A stretch of 64,000 nt of DNA, from assembly GCA_002255925.1 (NCBI GenBank), contig NKIH01000009.1, positions 30,634-94,633 of the forward strand, in the 5' to 3' direction. Below are positions 43,985 to 53,204 of the stretch, in pieces (position 1 is the stretch's first letter; the number at the start of each line of letters is the position of its first letter). The notes below the pieces were generated by a model. The model did no database searches and was not told the origin of the DNA. It saw only the letters and a list, made by a program, of their open reading frames with translations. The translations under genes and the position numbers were made by a program. Source of the stretch: Burkholderiales bacterium PBB6 (GTDB lineage Bacteria; Pseudomonadota; Gammaproteobacteria; Burkholderiales; Burkholderiaceae_C).

Positions 43985-45400
43985 TCAGGTGGTGCTGCGG
44001 TTGCGCGCCAGCGGCGGGTTCTTGGCGAAGTAGCGCTCGATGCCGCTGAACAGGGCCTGCACCAGGCGCTGCTGGTAGTCGGCGTCGCGCAGCTTGTCTT
44101 CTTCTTCCGGGTTGGAGATGAAGGCGGTTTCGACCAGGATGGACGGAATGTCAGGCGCCTTGAGCACGGCAAAACCGGCTTGTTCCACCTGCCGCTTGTG
44201 CAGCTTGCCGACCTGCCCGATGCGGCTGAGCACCTCGTTGCCGACGCGCAGGCTGTCCTTGATCTGTGCCGTGGTGCTCATGTCGAGCAATGCCTTCAAC
44301 ACCGTTGCATCCTTGGTGGCGACGTTCACGCCGCCCACCACGTCAGCGGCGTTTTCCTTCTGCGCCATCCACCGCGCTGCGGCACTGGAGGCGCCGCCCT
44401 GGCTGAGCGCAAACACGCTGGCACCACGGGCTTCCGGCGTGAAAAACGCATCGGCGTGGATCGACACGAACAGGTCGGCCTGAACGCGGCGGGCCTTGTT
44501 GACCCGGTCGTGCAGCGGCACGAAGAAGTCAGCGTCCCGCGTCAACATCGCGCGCATGCCGGGTTTGGCATTCAGGCGGTCGCGCAGTTGCAGGGCCACC
44601 TGGAGCACGACGTCCTTTTCCTTCAGGCCGGTCGGGCCGATGGCGCCGGGGTCTTCGCCGCCATGGCCGGGGTCGATGGCGACGATGATCAGGCGGTTGA
44701 AGCGGTCACGTTGCTCGGCGGTGGGCGGCGGGACGGGGGCGGCCGTCTGGCCTGGTGGCGCTGGAATGGCGGGGCCGCCTGCCGTGATGGTGGGTGGCGT
44801 TGCACTGGGCGTCGCGATTGACGGCATCGGCGCGCCCCCGGCTGGCTTCGCTGGCCCGCTGGGCAAGGCGTTGAAGGGGCGGTCCACCTTGCCGATGAAC
44901 TCGCCCAGGGCATCGTCCATGGCCTTCACCGCTTCGCGTTCGGCCTCGACCTTGTCGCGCACCAGGCTGAGCAGCGGGTCAACGGCTTCGGTCGGGTACA
45001 GATCAAATACCAGCCGGTGCTGGTAAGCCGCGACCGGGGGCAGGGTGAACTGCTGCGGCTTGATGGCTTGCTTCAGGTCGATCACCAGGCGCACCACCCG
45101 CGGCTGGTTCTGGCCGACCCGCACGCCGGCGATGTACGGGTCATCGGAGCGCACCTTGCCGACCAGCTCACGCAGGGCCGGGCTGAGTTCGAGGTTGTCG
45201 ATGTCGACCACCAGCCGCTGCGGGTTTTCGGCCAGGAAGTGGTTGGCCGAGAGCGGCTTGTCAGACTCGATCGTGACGCGGGTGTAGTCGCTCGCCGGCC
45301 ACAAACGCACCGACACGATCGCCGCGCCAAAGGCCAGCTCGGCAGCGCCGAGGCTGAGCACCAGCACACCGGTGTGTCGAAGGGCATCGCGGCGGTTCAT
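43985..45400 (-). CDS. amiC: N-acetylmuramoyl-L-alanine amidase, AmiC type
   Basis: 471 residues. A short Tat-like N-terminus (MNRRDALRHTG, then a hydrophobic stretch), an AMIN domain (about 28-150, VRLWPASDYTRVTIESDKPL...PQRLVVDIDNLEL), a Pro-rich linker (about 190-230), and the Amidase_3 domain: AIDPGHGGEDPGAIG (Zn His), LTRDADFFVPLHDRV, LFVSIHADAF (Zn His) and SILVETAFISNPEEE (catalytic Glu). Splits septal peptidoglycan during cell separation, activated by LytM proteins. Overlaps tsaE by ATGA (45397-45400). Confidence 0.96.
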   Translation of the reverse strand: MNRRDALRHTGVLVLSLGAAELAFGAAIVSVRLWPASDYTRVTIESDKPLSANHFLAENPQRLVVDIDNLELSPALRELVGKVRSDDPYIAGVRVGQNQPRVVRLVIDLKQAIKPQQFTLPPVAAYQHRLVFDLYPTEAVDPLLSLVRDKVEAEREAVKAMDDALGEFIGKVDRPFNALPSGPAKPAGGAPMPSIATPSATPPTITAGGPAIPAPPGQTAAPVPPPTAEQRDRFNRLIIVAIDPGHGGEDPGAIGPTGLKEKDVVLQVALQLRDRLNAKPGMRAMLTRDADFFVPLHDRVNKARRVQADLFVSIHADAFFTPEARGASVFALSQGGASSAAARWMAQKENAADVVGGVNVATKDATVLKALLDMSTTAQIKDSLRVGNEVLSRIGQVGKLHKRQVEQAGFAVLKAPDIPSILVETAFISNPEEEDKLRDADYQQRLVQALFSGIERYFAKNPPLARNRSTT

Positions 45401-45888
45401 CGCAGCAGGCTCAGTCCGGCCGAGGTGAAGGCGTCAACCTGCACGCGGCGCTCATCGGCTTCGCCGACGGGCTCGATGTGGATGACGAGATCAGCCACCG
45501 GCAGCACGCTGCGGGCCTTGTCGGCCCACTCGCAGAGCTTCAGGCCGGGGGCGGCGAAGATGTCGCGGAAGCCAGCGTCTTCCCACTCGCGCGGGTCGTT
45601 GAAACGGTAGAAATCGAAGTGCGACACGGCGCACGTGTCACCATTGGGCAGGGCCACCTCATAGAGCTCGACCACGGCGTAGGTGGGGCTCTTGATGCGG
45701 CCTTCCACACCGATGGCGCGCAGCAGGTGGCGCACGAAGGTGGTCTTGCCGGCGCCGAGCGGGCCCTCGAGCTCGATCACGGCTTGGTGGAGTGCGGCAT
45801 GCGCTGCCAGCGCCGTGGCGAATGCGGCACAGGCCGATTCATCAGACCAATGCAGCAGGCGACTTTCTAGAATGGCTGGATGGCTCAA
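45397..45888 (-). CDS. tsaE: tRNA threonylcarbamoyladenosine biosynthesis ATPase TsaE
   Basis: 163 residues. Walker A ELEGPLGAGKTTFVRHLLRAIG, then SPTYAVVELYEV and HFDFYRFNDPREWEDAGFRDIF, and CEWADKA, all canonical for TsaE (YjeE). It works with TsaB, TsaC and TsaD to make t6A37 in tRNA. The apparent start is a TTG at 45888, since no ATG or GTG fits the family N-terminus. This start overlaps the first 9 bases of the divergent queG gene. amiC directly follows, as in many beta- and gamma-proteobacteria (tsaE-amiC). Confidence 0.94.
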   Translation of the reverse strand: MSHPAILESRLLHWSDESACAAFATALAAHAALHQAVIELEGPLGAGKTTFVRHLLRAIGVEGRIKSPTYAVVELYEVALPNGDTCAVSHFDFYRFNDPREWEDAGFRDIFAAPGLKLCEWADKARSVLPVADLVIHIEPVGEADERRVQVDAFTSAGLSLLR

Positions 45889-46989
45889 GATCAGGTGGAC
45901 ATCTCAGAGATTGCGACTCGCCTCCCGGGCTGGGCGCGTGAGCTTGGATTCTCACAGATTGGCGTGGCCGATGTGGACTTGTCGAGCGCTGAAGCGGGCC
46001 TGCTGGCCTGGCTGGACGCCGGCTTTCACGGCAGCATGGGCTACATGGCCAGCCACGGCCTCAAGCGGGCCCGGCCTGCCGAGCTGGTGCCGGGCACCGT
46101 GCGGGTCATCACGGTGCGCATGGACTACCTGCCCGCCGAGCTGCCCGAGGGCTGGCAGGCGATCGAATGGCAAGGCTTGAGCACGCCCGAGCAGGGGCAG
46201 TTGTCGCTCTACGCGCGGGGCCGGGACTATCACAAGGTGTTGCGCAGCCGCCTGCAAAAACTGGCCGATCGCATCGGGCTGGCGGTGGGCCCGTTCGGGT
46301 ACCGCGTGTTCACCGATTCAGCCCCCGTGATGGAGGTGGAACTGGCCAGCCGCAGCGGCTTGGGCTGGCGGGGCAAACACACGCTGACGCTGTCGCGCGA
46401 TGCCGGCTCGATGTTCTTCCTGGGCGAGCTGTTCGTTGACTTGCCGCTGCCGCTGACCGACCCGGTGCAAGCGCACTGCGGTGCCTGTGACGCTTGCCTG
46501 ACGGCATGCCCCACGGGGGCCATCGTGGCGCCGTATCAGCTGGATGCCCGGCGCTGCATTTCCTACCTGACGATTGAGCACGACGGCGCCATTCCGGTGG
46601 AGCTGCGGCCGCTGATGGGCAACCGCATTTATGGCTGCGACGACTGCCAGCTGGCCTGCCCCTGGAACAAGTTTGCCCAGCGCGCCGTGGTGGCTGACTT
46701 CGATGCCCGGCCACACTGGCAGCAGCCGGGTTTGCTGATGCTGTGGCAGTGGGGCGAGGAGGAGTTTCTGCGCCGCACCGAAGGCACCGCCATTCGCCGC
46801 ATCGGGCCTGCCAGGTGGCGCCGCAACCTGGTGGTGGCGATGGGCAATGCGCGGGCGGCTGGCAGCGCGCAGTCGGACGCTTTTGGTGCCGTGTTGCAAG
46901 CGGCCCGCGCTGATGCGGACGACATGCTGGCTGAGCACATTGATTGGGCTTTGGCGCAAGGGCCTGTGGCCACATTGGCGGCGCCGTAG
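45880..46989 (+). CDS. queG: Epoxyqueuosine reductase QueG
   Basis: 369 residues. Final step of queuosine synthesis. N-terminal cobalamin-binding part: ARELGFSQIGVADVDLSSAEAGLLAWLDAGFHGSMGYMASHG and FTDSAPVMEVELASRSGLGWRGKHTLTL. Two [4Fe-4S] ligand sets follow: C-x2-C-x2-C-x3-CP (AHCGACDACLTACPTGAI) and C-x2-C-x3-CPWN (YGCDDCQLACPWNKF). Start ATG 45880 overlaps the divergent tsaE start by 9 bases, so each gene's promoter must lie inside the other's coding region. Confidence 0.96.
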   Translation: MAQDQVDISEIATRLPGWARELGFSQIGVADVDLSSAEAGLLAWLDAGFHGSMGYMASHGLKRARPAELVPGTVRVITVRMDYLPAELPEGWQAIEWQGLSTPEQGQLSLYARGRDYHKVLRSRLQKLADRIGLAVGPFGYRVFTDSAPVMEVELASRSGLGWRGKHTLTLSRDAGSMFFLGELFVDLPLPLTDPVQAHCGACDACLTACPTGAIVAPYQLDARRCISYLTIEHDGAIPVELRPLMGNRIYGCDDCQLACPWNKFAQRAVVADFDARPHWQQPGLLMLWQWGEEEFLRRTEGTAIRRIGPARWRRNLVVAMGNARAAGSAQSDAFGAVLQAARADADDMLAEHIDWALAQGPVATLAAP

Positions 46990-47015
46990 TTGACGCGCTC
47001 CTCGGCGGATGAGTT

Positions 47016-47918
47016 TCAGCTCAAAGCCTGAAGCGCCGCCAATGCCAAGGGCAGCCCCACCATGCCCAGCAAGGTCGACAGGCTGACCAGCCCCGCCACG
47101 AACGGCCCGTGCCCACCCATGCGGGCTGCCAGCACGTAGGCGCTGGAAGCGGTGGGCAGGCTGGCGAAGGCCACCACCACCACTTGCTGCGCCGGTGGCA
47201 GACCCACCACGTGCACCAGCCCGATGGCCACCAGCGGCAGCACGACGTGGCGAATGCCCAGCAGACAGGCCGCCAGGCCCGGGGCATCTTTCAGCGCCCC
47301 CAGTTGCAGCCCGGCGCCCACCGCCATCAGGCCGAGCGGCAGAGCGGCACTGCCCACGCGGGTCATGGTGGTGGTCAATACATCCGGCAAGTGCAAGCCG
47401 AGCAAGTTGGCCACCAAGCCGCTCACGGTGCCGATGATCAGCGGATTGCGGATCAACTCAGCCCCAAAATTCTGGCGCGAATGACGGGCCAGCGGGAACA
47501 CTGCCGCCACATTGCACACGGGCACGCACACGGCGATCAACAGGGCAATCCAGGCCACGGCCTGCACGCCCCCCAAGCGCTCTGCAAGGGCCAGGGCCAC
47601 GTAGGAGTTGAAGCGGAAGGCGGTCTGTGCGCCTGAGGCATGGGTCAGCGGATCAACTCCGGGCCAGCGGCCCAGGGCATAGGCGAGCGCAATGCCGGTG
47701 CCAATCACGGCCAAGCCACAACCCGCGAAGGTGAGCAAGGCGCCAAACTCCAGCGGCTGCCGGATGATGGCGACGAACAGCAGGACCGGGAACAGCAGGT
47801 AGTACACCAGCTTCTCGACGCCGTCCCAGACGGGCCGATTCAGCGCGGTATGGCGGCACAGCAGATAGCCACTGACGATCAGCAGGAAATCAGGGAGCAG
47901 CAGCAGCAATTGAGGCAT
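47016..47918 (-). CDS. AEC family (auxin efflux carrier-like) transporter
   Basis: 300 residues with about ten hydrophobic helices. The halves LLPDFLLIVSGYLLCR...VWDGVEKLVYYLLFPVLLF and IRNPLIIGTVSGLVANLLGLHLPDVLTTTMTRVGSAALPLGLMAVGAGLQL match the AEC fold (N-P-L-[IV]-[IV]-G, G-x-A-A-x-P-L-x-L-x-x-[IV]-G-A). Relatives move malate, malonate or other organic acids; the substrate is not known. Convergent with queG; divergent from the Bug solute-binding protein gene, which may share organic-acid transport interest. Confidence 0.92.
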   Translation of the reverse strand: MPQLLLLLPDFLLIVSGYLLCRHTALNRPVWDGVEKLVYYLLFPVLLFVAIIRQPLEFGALLTFAGCGLAVIGTGIALAYALGRWPGVDPLTHASGAQTAFRFNSYVALALAERLGGVQAVAWIALLIAVCVPVCNVAAVFPLARHSRQNFGAELIRNPLIIGTVSGLVANLLGLHLPDVLTTTMTRVGSAALPLGLMAVGAGLQLGALKDAPGLAACLLGIRHVVLPLVAIGLVHVVGLPPAQQVVVVAFASLPTASSAYVLAARMGGHGPFVAGLVSLSTLLGMVGLPLALAALQALS

Positions 47919-48032
47919 TGATGCCAGTGTGCCATGCGTGAAAACCTGTGCCTGCGCCCGGCGTATCCCGTGCGTCTGGCGCGTGGCCTTCCGCTATGCT
48001 CTCGATCAGTTCATGACCCAGGAGCGTCCAAG

Positions 48033-49007
48033 ATGCAAAGTCGTCGTCGTGGTTTGATGGTTCTGCCCGCAGCCCTGCTGTGCCTGCCCGTTGTGGCCTT
48101 GGCCCAGGCCTTTCCGGCCAAGCCTGTTCGGCTCGTGGTGCCCTTTGCACCTGGCGGCACCACCGACATCGTGGCCCGCGTGGTGGCCGAACGCATTGCG
48201 CCCGCGCTGGGCCAGACGCTGGTGGTTGAGAACAAGGCGGGTGGCGGCGGCTCGGTAGGCGCCACCGAAACCGCCAAGTCTTTGCCGGATGGTTACTCCC
48301 TGGGTATGGCCACCGTGTCGACCACGGCGGCCAACCCGGCCATCAACCCCAAGCTCAGCTACAACCCGCTGACGGACTTCACGCCCATCATCAACATTGC
48401 CGCCACGCCCAATGTGATCGCGGTGCACCCGTCGTTCCCCGCGCGTGATTACAAGGGCTTCCTCGCCGAGATCAAGAAGAATCCAGGCAAGTACAGCTTC
48501 GCAACCTCCGGCACGGGGGGCATTGGCCACCTGCAGATGGAGCTGTTCAAGAGCCTGTCGGGCACGTTCGTCACGCACATCCCGTACCGCGGGGCTGGGC
48601 CGGCGTTGAATGACACGGTGGCTGGTCAGGTGCCGATGATCTTCGACAACCTGCCGTCGGCGCTGCCCTTCATCAAGGACGGCCGCTTGATTGCCATCGT
48701 CGTGGCCTCGTCCCAGCGGCTGGCGGCGTTGCCGAACGTGCCGACCTTCAAGGAAGTGGGGCTGGAGCCCGTCAACCGCATGGCCTTCTACGGGGTGTAC
48801 GGCCCCAAGGGCATGCCGCGTGACGTGGTCGACAAGATCCACTCGGCCATCAAGAAGACGGCGGAACTGCCTGAAGTGCGCAAGCGCATCGAGGACACCG
48901 GATCCCTGCTGGTGCTGAACACGCCCGAGCAGTTTGCCGAGCAGATCAAGGCCGAGTTTGATGTCTACAAGCGCGTGGTCGCGCAGCAGAAGCTCACACT
49001 CGATTGA
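48033..49007 (+). CDS. Bug-family (TTT) periplasmic solute-binding protein
   Basis: 324 residues, signal peptide ([19 protein letters not shown]). Mature start [57 protein letters not shown] is diagnostic of the Bug/TctC family, very expanded in Burkholderiales; [31 protein letters not shown] continues the fold. Binds carboxylates, aromatics or other small molecules. No TctA/TctB membrane genes are next to it, typical for orphan Bug proteins. Start ATG 48033 has an AGGAG site. Its stop overlaps the xerD start (TTGA). Confidence 0.94.
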   Translation: MQSRRRGLMVLPAALLCLPVVALAQAFPAKPVRLVVPFAPGGTTDIVARVVAERIAPALGQTLVVENKAGGGGSVGATETAKSLPDGYSLGMATVSTTAANPAINPKLSYNPLTDFTPIINIAATPNVIAVHPSFPARDYKGFLAEIKKNPGKYSFATSGTGGIGHLQMELFKSLSGTFVTHIPYRGAGPALNDTVAGQVPMIFDNLPSALPFIKDGRLIAIVVASSQRLAALPNVPTFKEVGLEPVNRMAFYGVYGPKGMPRDVVDKIHSAIKKTAELPEVRKRIEDTGSLLVLNTPEQFAEQIKAEFDVYKRVVAQQKLTLD

Positions 49008-49969
49008 AGACCGAGGCGGAAGCGGCGGGCCTTGAGCTTGCCACGGCGGCTGTGTCAGCCGCTGATCAACAGCTGGTTCAGGCCTTCTCTGATGCGATCT
49101 GGCTGGAGGACGGCCTGGCCAAGAACACGCGAGAGGCTTACAGCCGCGACCTGACCTTGCTGGCGCGCTGGATGGCGGGGCAGGGGAGTGCAGCGTTGCT
49201 GGATGCGACGGAAGTCACCTTGCGCACCTACATGCTGGCGCGGCATGACGCCTCGCGCGCGACCACCTTCAACCGGCGTCTGGCGGTGTTTCGCCGCTTC
49301 TACCGCTGGGCGCTGCGTGAGCGGATGATCGAGGCCGATCCCACCTTGCGGCTCGACGGCGCCCGCCAGCCCTTGCGGGTGCCGAAGGTGCTGAGCGAAG
49401 CGCAGGTGGAGGCCTTGCTGGCGGCACCTGACGTGAGCCAGCCACTCGGCCTGCGTGACCGCTGCATGCTGGAGCTGATGTACGCCAGCGGCCTGCGTGT
49501 CAGCGAGTTGGTGTCTATGAACGCGGTGCAACTGAGCTTGTCCGAGGGGCTGGTGCGGGTTTCGGGCAAGGGCGCGAAAGAGCGCATGGTGCCGTTTGGC
49601 CAGACTGCGCATCTTTGGCTGGCACGTTACCTCGCCGAGAGCCGGGAGCAGATCCTGAATGGCCAGGTGGCACCAGCGCTGTTCGTGACTGCCCGCGGTG
49701 GGCCGATGACACGCCAGATGTTCTGGACCCTGGTGAAGAAGCACGCGCTGCAGGCCGAGGTGAGGGTGCCCTTGTCACCACACACCTTGCGCCATGCGTT
49801 TGCAACGCACTTGCTGAACCACGGGGCTGATCTGCGGAGCGTGCAGTTGCTGCTGGGCCACGCAGACATCTCGACAACCACCATCTACACGCACGTGGCG
49901 CGCGAACGCCTGCGCAGCCTGCATGCGGCGCATCACCCCCGCGGAGGGCAGGTCAGCGGCCCTGGTTGA
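49004..49969 (+). CDS. xerD: Site-specific tyrosine recombinase XerD
   Basis: 321 residues. TTG start overlapping the upstream stop by 4 bases. N-terminal SAM-like core-binding domain: [30 protein letters not shown]. Catalytic residues: Arg in [10 protein letters not shown], Lys in [15 protein letters not shown]-x-x-R in [39 protein letters not shown] with the nucleophile Tyr in IYTHV. Resolves chromosome dimers at dif with XerC. Its co-translation with a Bug transport gene is odd but probably incidental. Confidence 0.96.
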   Translation: MKTEAEAAGLELATAAVSAADQQLVQAFSDAIWLEDGLAKNTREAYSRDLTLLARWMAGQGSAALLDATEVTLRTYMLARHDASRATTFNRRLAVFRRFYRWALRERMIEADPTLRLDGARQPLRVPKVLSEAQVEALLAAPDVSQPLGLRDRCMLELMYASGLRVSELVSMNAVQLSLSEGLVRVSGKGAKERMVPFGQTAHLWLARYLAESREQILNGQVAPALFVTARGGPMTRQMFWTLVKKHALQAEVRVPLSPHTLRHAFATHLLNHGADLRSVQLLLGHADISTTTIYTHVARERLRSLHAAHHPRGGQVSGPG

Positions 49970-49993
49970 ACAAGCACTTCCGCCGTTCAGACG

Positions 49994-50024
49994 AAAAAAA
50001 GCCGACTCGAAAGCCGGCTTTTTT
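49994..50024. terminator. Bidirectional terminator between xerD and porin
   Basis: AAAAAAAGCCG...CGGCTTTTTT: a stem with A and T tracts on both sides, 25 bases after xerD and 36 bases from the convergent porin stop. It serves both strands. Confidence 0.85.
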
Positions 50025-50036
50025 GTACTGCTGACA

Positions 50037-50054
50037 AAAGGCCCTTGCGGGCCG
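50037..50054 (-). terminator. Additional hairpin after the porin gene
   Basis: On the minus strand, GGCCC-GCAA-GGGCC followed by TTTTG, 6 bases after the porin stop. A first terminator before the bidirectional one, common for highly expressed porin genes. Confidence 0.75.
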
Positions 50055-50059
50055 CTTCA

Positions 50060-51013
50060 TCAGAAGTTGTGGCGGATGCCAGCAGCGATCGACGAGAAGT
50101 CGCCGCCGTAGGCCTTCACAGTGCCGTCGTTCACCTTGGTGTAGTAACCGTACAGCTTGGTGCGCTTGCTCAGGTTGTAGTTGTAGCCCAGGGTGTACTG
50201 GGTGGCGCTGGAGCCATCAGCAGCGATGCCGAGAGCCTTGGCCTTGCCGGCAGCGCCGACGTTCACGTGGAACTCGCTGGCGCCCAGAGCGTACATGCCC
50301 GACACGCGATAGATGTCGCGCTTCACGGTCACGGAAGCCACGTCAGCTTCGTTGTGGATGTAGTAAGCGCCAACGGTGATGGCACCCAGTTCATACAGAC
50401 CACGCAGACCGAATTCCTTGGCTTCGCCAGGGCCGGTCAGGTAGGTGCCGCCCAGGTGCAGAGGACCCGCATCGTAGTTGCCGGTCAGCACCACGGTGTT
50501 CTTGGTCTGGGTAGCTTCCTTCAGGCCGAACTGAGCGTCGATCACCAGGCCGCTCAGGCTAGGCGACGTGTAGGCGATCATGTTCTTGGCCGAGCCCGGG
50601 TAGGCGTAGAACGCATCCGACGACGTGCCCGTGTCGTGGTTGTGCATGCTGATGTAGTCAGCAGTGGTGAAGTAGGCGTTGGTCGGGCCCATGTTGCCCA
50701 GGCGAACCTTGCCGAAAGCGCCTTCCAGGCCCACATTGCTTTCACGACCCCAGAAGGTCGAGGCAGCTGCGCCGGTGTCCGGGCTGAAGCCGTGCTCGAT
50801 CAGGAAGAAAGCCTTCAGGCCGCCACCCAGATCTTCCGTGCCCTTGAAACCGATACGCGACGAGTTGTTCGTCAGGTTGGTGACCGAGCCAGCATCCGTC
50901 TTCTGACGCTCAGCGGTCAGGTTCAGGCGGCCGTAAACGGTCACGCTGCTTTGTGCGAATGCCGGGGCAGCCATCGAAGCGGCCAGAACGGTGAGAGCGA
51001 AAATTTTCTTCAT
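50060..51013 (-). CDS. Gram-negative porin
   Basis: 317 residues with signal peptide MKKIFALTVLAASMAAPAFAQ. The mature start SSVTVYGRLNLTAERQ, then SRIGFKGTEDLGGGLKAFFLIEHGF and WGRESNVGLEGAFGKVRLGNMGPT, and the final SSIAAGIRHNF, which ends in Phe as required for BAM insertion, are typical of beta-proteobacterial 16-strand trimeric porins. Passive uptake of small solutes. Two consecutive hairpins terminate it. Minus strand; about 228 bases separate it from marC-like, containing its promoter. Confidence 0.95.
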   Translation of the reverse strand: MKKIFALTVLAASMAAPAFAQSSVTVYGRLNLTAERQKTDAGSVTNLTNNSSRIGFKGTEDLGGGLKAFFLIEHGFSPDTGAAASTFWGRESNVGLEGAFGKVRLGNMGPTNAYFTTADYISMHNHDTGTSSDAFYAYPGSAKNMIAYTSPSLSGLVIDAQFGLKEATQTKNTVVLTGNYDAGPLHLGGTYLTGPGEAKEFGLRGLYELGAITVGAYYIHNEADVASVTVKRDIYRVSGMYALGASEFHVNVGAAGKAKALGIAADGSSATQYTLGYNYNLSKRTKLYGYYTKVNDGTVKAYGGDFSSIAAGIRHNF

Positions 51014-51241
51014 GAGAAGGACCCTTTGCTTGGGGATTTAACGGGGGGTGTCATTCCAGAGTCACCAAACTGAAGGTGTTCAAGACTGCACCCGGGTCGC
51101 CGTTGTCGGCGCCGTGGGGAAAGTTTAGCGGGGTATCACCGCCGGACTACTGGAAAGCCCGAGTCCATGGGCCAGTCACCACAGGTTTCGTTGCCGCTGC
51201 GCAACGATTGCCTGCTGCGGTGCCTGTAAGACAATCGGGCG

Positions 51242-51841
51242 ATGGATCACACCTTCATCTCCGCATTTGTCCTGCTGCTGCTTGTTCTGGACCCGTTTGG
51301 CAGCTTGCCGATCTTCATTGCCGTGCTGCGCGGCGTTGCGCCGGAACGCCGCACGCGGGTGGCTGTGCGGGAGGTGGGCATCGCATTTGGTGTGCTGCTG
51401 GCGTTCATGTTCACCGGCGACAGCTTCCTCAGCCTGATGCATCTGTCTGAGCGGTCGCTGGAAGTGGCGGGCGGCGTGATTCTTCTGATCATCGCCATCC
51501 GCATGATCTTCGCGACGGGCGGTGAGATCTACGCGGCCGACGGCCAGCGTGAACCGATGATCTTTCCGCTGGCTGTGCCGCTGCTGGCCGGGCCTTCGGC
51601 GATGGCCACTGTGCTGCTGCTGGCGTCGCGCCAGCCTGAGCGCATCATGCACTGGGTCGGTGCGCTGACGCTGGCCATGGCTGTCAGCGGCATCGTGCTG
51701 CTGTCGGCCGAGCGCATTCGCAAGCTGCTGGGCACACCGGTGGTGTCGGCCCTGGAAAAGCTGATGGGCCTGGTGCTGACGGCCATCGCCGTCGAGATGA
51801 TTCTGGCGGGCCTGAAGCGCTACTTTTTCGACCCGCTCTGA
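51242..51841 (+). CDS. MarC family membrane protein
   Basis: 199 residues, six transmembrane helices. FISAFVLLLLVLDPFGSLPIFIAVLRGV and a FAVPLLAGPSAMATVLLLAS-like segment (IFPLAVPLLAGPSAMATVLLLAS) are the MarC/UPF0056 hallmarks. Relatives were thought to be antibiotic-resistance genes but the function remains uncertain. Convergent with the L,D-transpeptidase gene, 3 bp apart, so both transcripts overlap at the ends. Confidence 0.93.
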   Translation: MDHTFISAFVLLLLVLDPFGSLPIFIAVLRGVAPERRTRVAVREVGIAFGVLLAFMFTGDSFLSLMHLSERSLEVAGGVILLIIAIRMIFATGGEIYAADGQREPMIFPLAVPLLAGPSAMATVLLLASRQPERIMHWVGALTLAMAVSGIVLLSAERIRKLLGTPVVSALEKLMGLVLTAIAVEMILAGLKRYFFDPL

Positions 51842-51844
51842 ACT

Positions 51845-53167
51845 TCAGCGAACCGGGCCCTCGGCGGCGATTTTCCATTCGTCGCCGCTGCGGCTCCAGT
51901 ACTGGCGCATCACGCGGTCCCGCTTCTGCGCGGGGCCGGCCAGTTCCTTGAACGTCACGACCATCATCTCTTTGTCGTCGTGCCAGGTCAGCACGCTGAG
52001 ATCGGCAAAACCGGCCGGTGGCGACGCCACACGTTGCTTGAAGCGCAGCTCTGCAGCGCCGTCGGCCGGGCCGCCGGTTTCTGTGTAGAGCGCCTGCAGG
52101 GCATTCTGATCGGCCATGGTTCTGGCCTTCTGCCAGCGTTGCACCCAAGGCATGAAGCTGCTGGCGGCCTTGTTGGCCTGTTGCTCACCCGGCGGAAGCC
52201 AGGTCAGCTTCTTGGTGATGATGATGGGCGTGTCACGTTGCGGCAGCATGTTTGAGAGCCGCAGCAGATCTTCGTTGGCCATCGCCACACAACCGTCGCT
52301 GTCGAGCGGCGGACGCGAATACGTGCTGGCGGTGACACCGTGCAGCAGGATGCCGCTGCCCGTGCGCCCACGCACCTTGTCGTAGGCATTGGGATAGTTC
52401 AGAGGCAGGGCGCCAGACCCGAACCGGTCTTCGAGAGATCGGGGGTCGAGCCGGTCGGTCGTGAAGTACACGCCCAGCGGCGTCTTCTGGTCGCCCTCGA
52501 CAAACTTGTCGACACCCTGTTTGCCCACAGAGACATAGAAGTCTTCGACCAGCGACAAGCCGTCCGGCCCGTTCTGGAAGAGGTAGAGGCGTGAGCGGGA
52601 GGCATCCACCGCGAGCACATGCTTGACGCTGCCCGGCAGCAGCACGATCTCGCTCGGCAGCCAGCCTGGCTTCTGGCGTTCCTTGATGGCGGCCAGCCGG
52701 AGCCGTGCCTCATCGCGCAGCACGCTCAGATCATTGGCGGCCTTGCCATCGGCTGCGGCTGCTGCAGCGCCGAACTTCTGCAACGGCGTGGTTCGCGCTG
52801 ACAACAGGTCAGCCTGCACCAGCTGAGCCAGACGGAAGTTGGGATGTGACCGCGTCAGCGCTTCAGCGGCCTGGAGCGCAGCATCCAGCTCGTTCGCGGC
52901 AATCAGGCGGTAAATGGCGATGAGGCGGCTCTCTGGAGAGCCCGCCAGCGCATCCACGGGCGCGCGCTTGACCGCCGGCCCGGCATCGGGCGCCAGGGTC
53001 AGGGCTGCTGAAGGGGTGCCGCCCACCAGATGCGCCGGGCTCCAGTTGGAGCTGGCCAGCGCTTGCCAGTGGCCGCTACCGTAGGCAACCCCCGCTGCAA
53101 CAGCAGCGAGTGCGAGCGAGATCAGCGTGCGGCGCGTGAACGGGGAATCAATCTTCGGGATCATCAC
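51845..53167 (-). CDS. L,D-transpeptidase with C-terminal NTF2/Cds6-like domain
   Basis: 440 residues. N-terminal signal/anchor (residues ~13-30), a helical region (70-165) with TPR-like spacing, a YkuD catalytic domain (about 180-310) with His276 and Cys293 in LLHGVTASTYSRPPLDSDGCVAMAN, and a C-terminal domain (about 335-440: WVQRWQKARTMADQNALQALYTET...YWSRSGDEWKIAAEGPVR) resembling the Cds6/NTF2-like fold. YkuD enzymes crosslink peptidoglycan or attach proteins to it. Follows the TPR gene by 37 bp on the same strand. Confidence 0.9.
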   Translation of the reverse strand: MMIPKIDSPFTRRTLISLALAAVAAGVAYGSGHWQALASSNWSPAHLVGGTPSAALTLAPDAGPAVKRAPVDALAGSPESRLIAIYRLIAANELDAALQAAEALTRSHPNFRLAQLVQADLLSARTTPLQKFGAAAAAADGKAANDLSVLRDEARLRLAAIKERQKPGWLPSEIVLLPGSVKHVLAVDASRSRLYLFQNGPDGLSLVEDFYVSVGKQGVDKFVEGDQKTPLGVYFTTDRLDPRSLEDRFGSGALPLNYPNAYDKVRGRTGSGILLHGVTASTYSRPPLDSDGCVAMANEDLLRLSNMLPQRDTPIIITKKLTWLPPGEQQANKAASSFMPWVQRWQKARTMADQNALQALYTETGGPADGAAELRFKQRVASPPAGFADLSVLTWHDDKEMMVVTFKELAGPAQKRDRVMRQYWSRSGDEWKIAAEGPVR

Positions 53168-53204
53168 CTGCTATTTTGCCCGCTCGACAGGGCAAATGGC
53201 CTGA

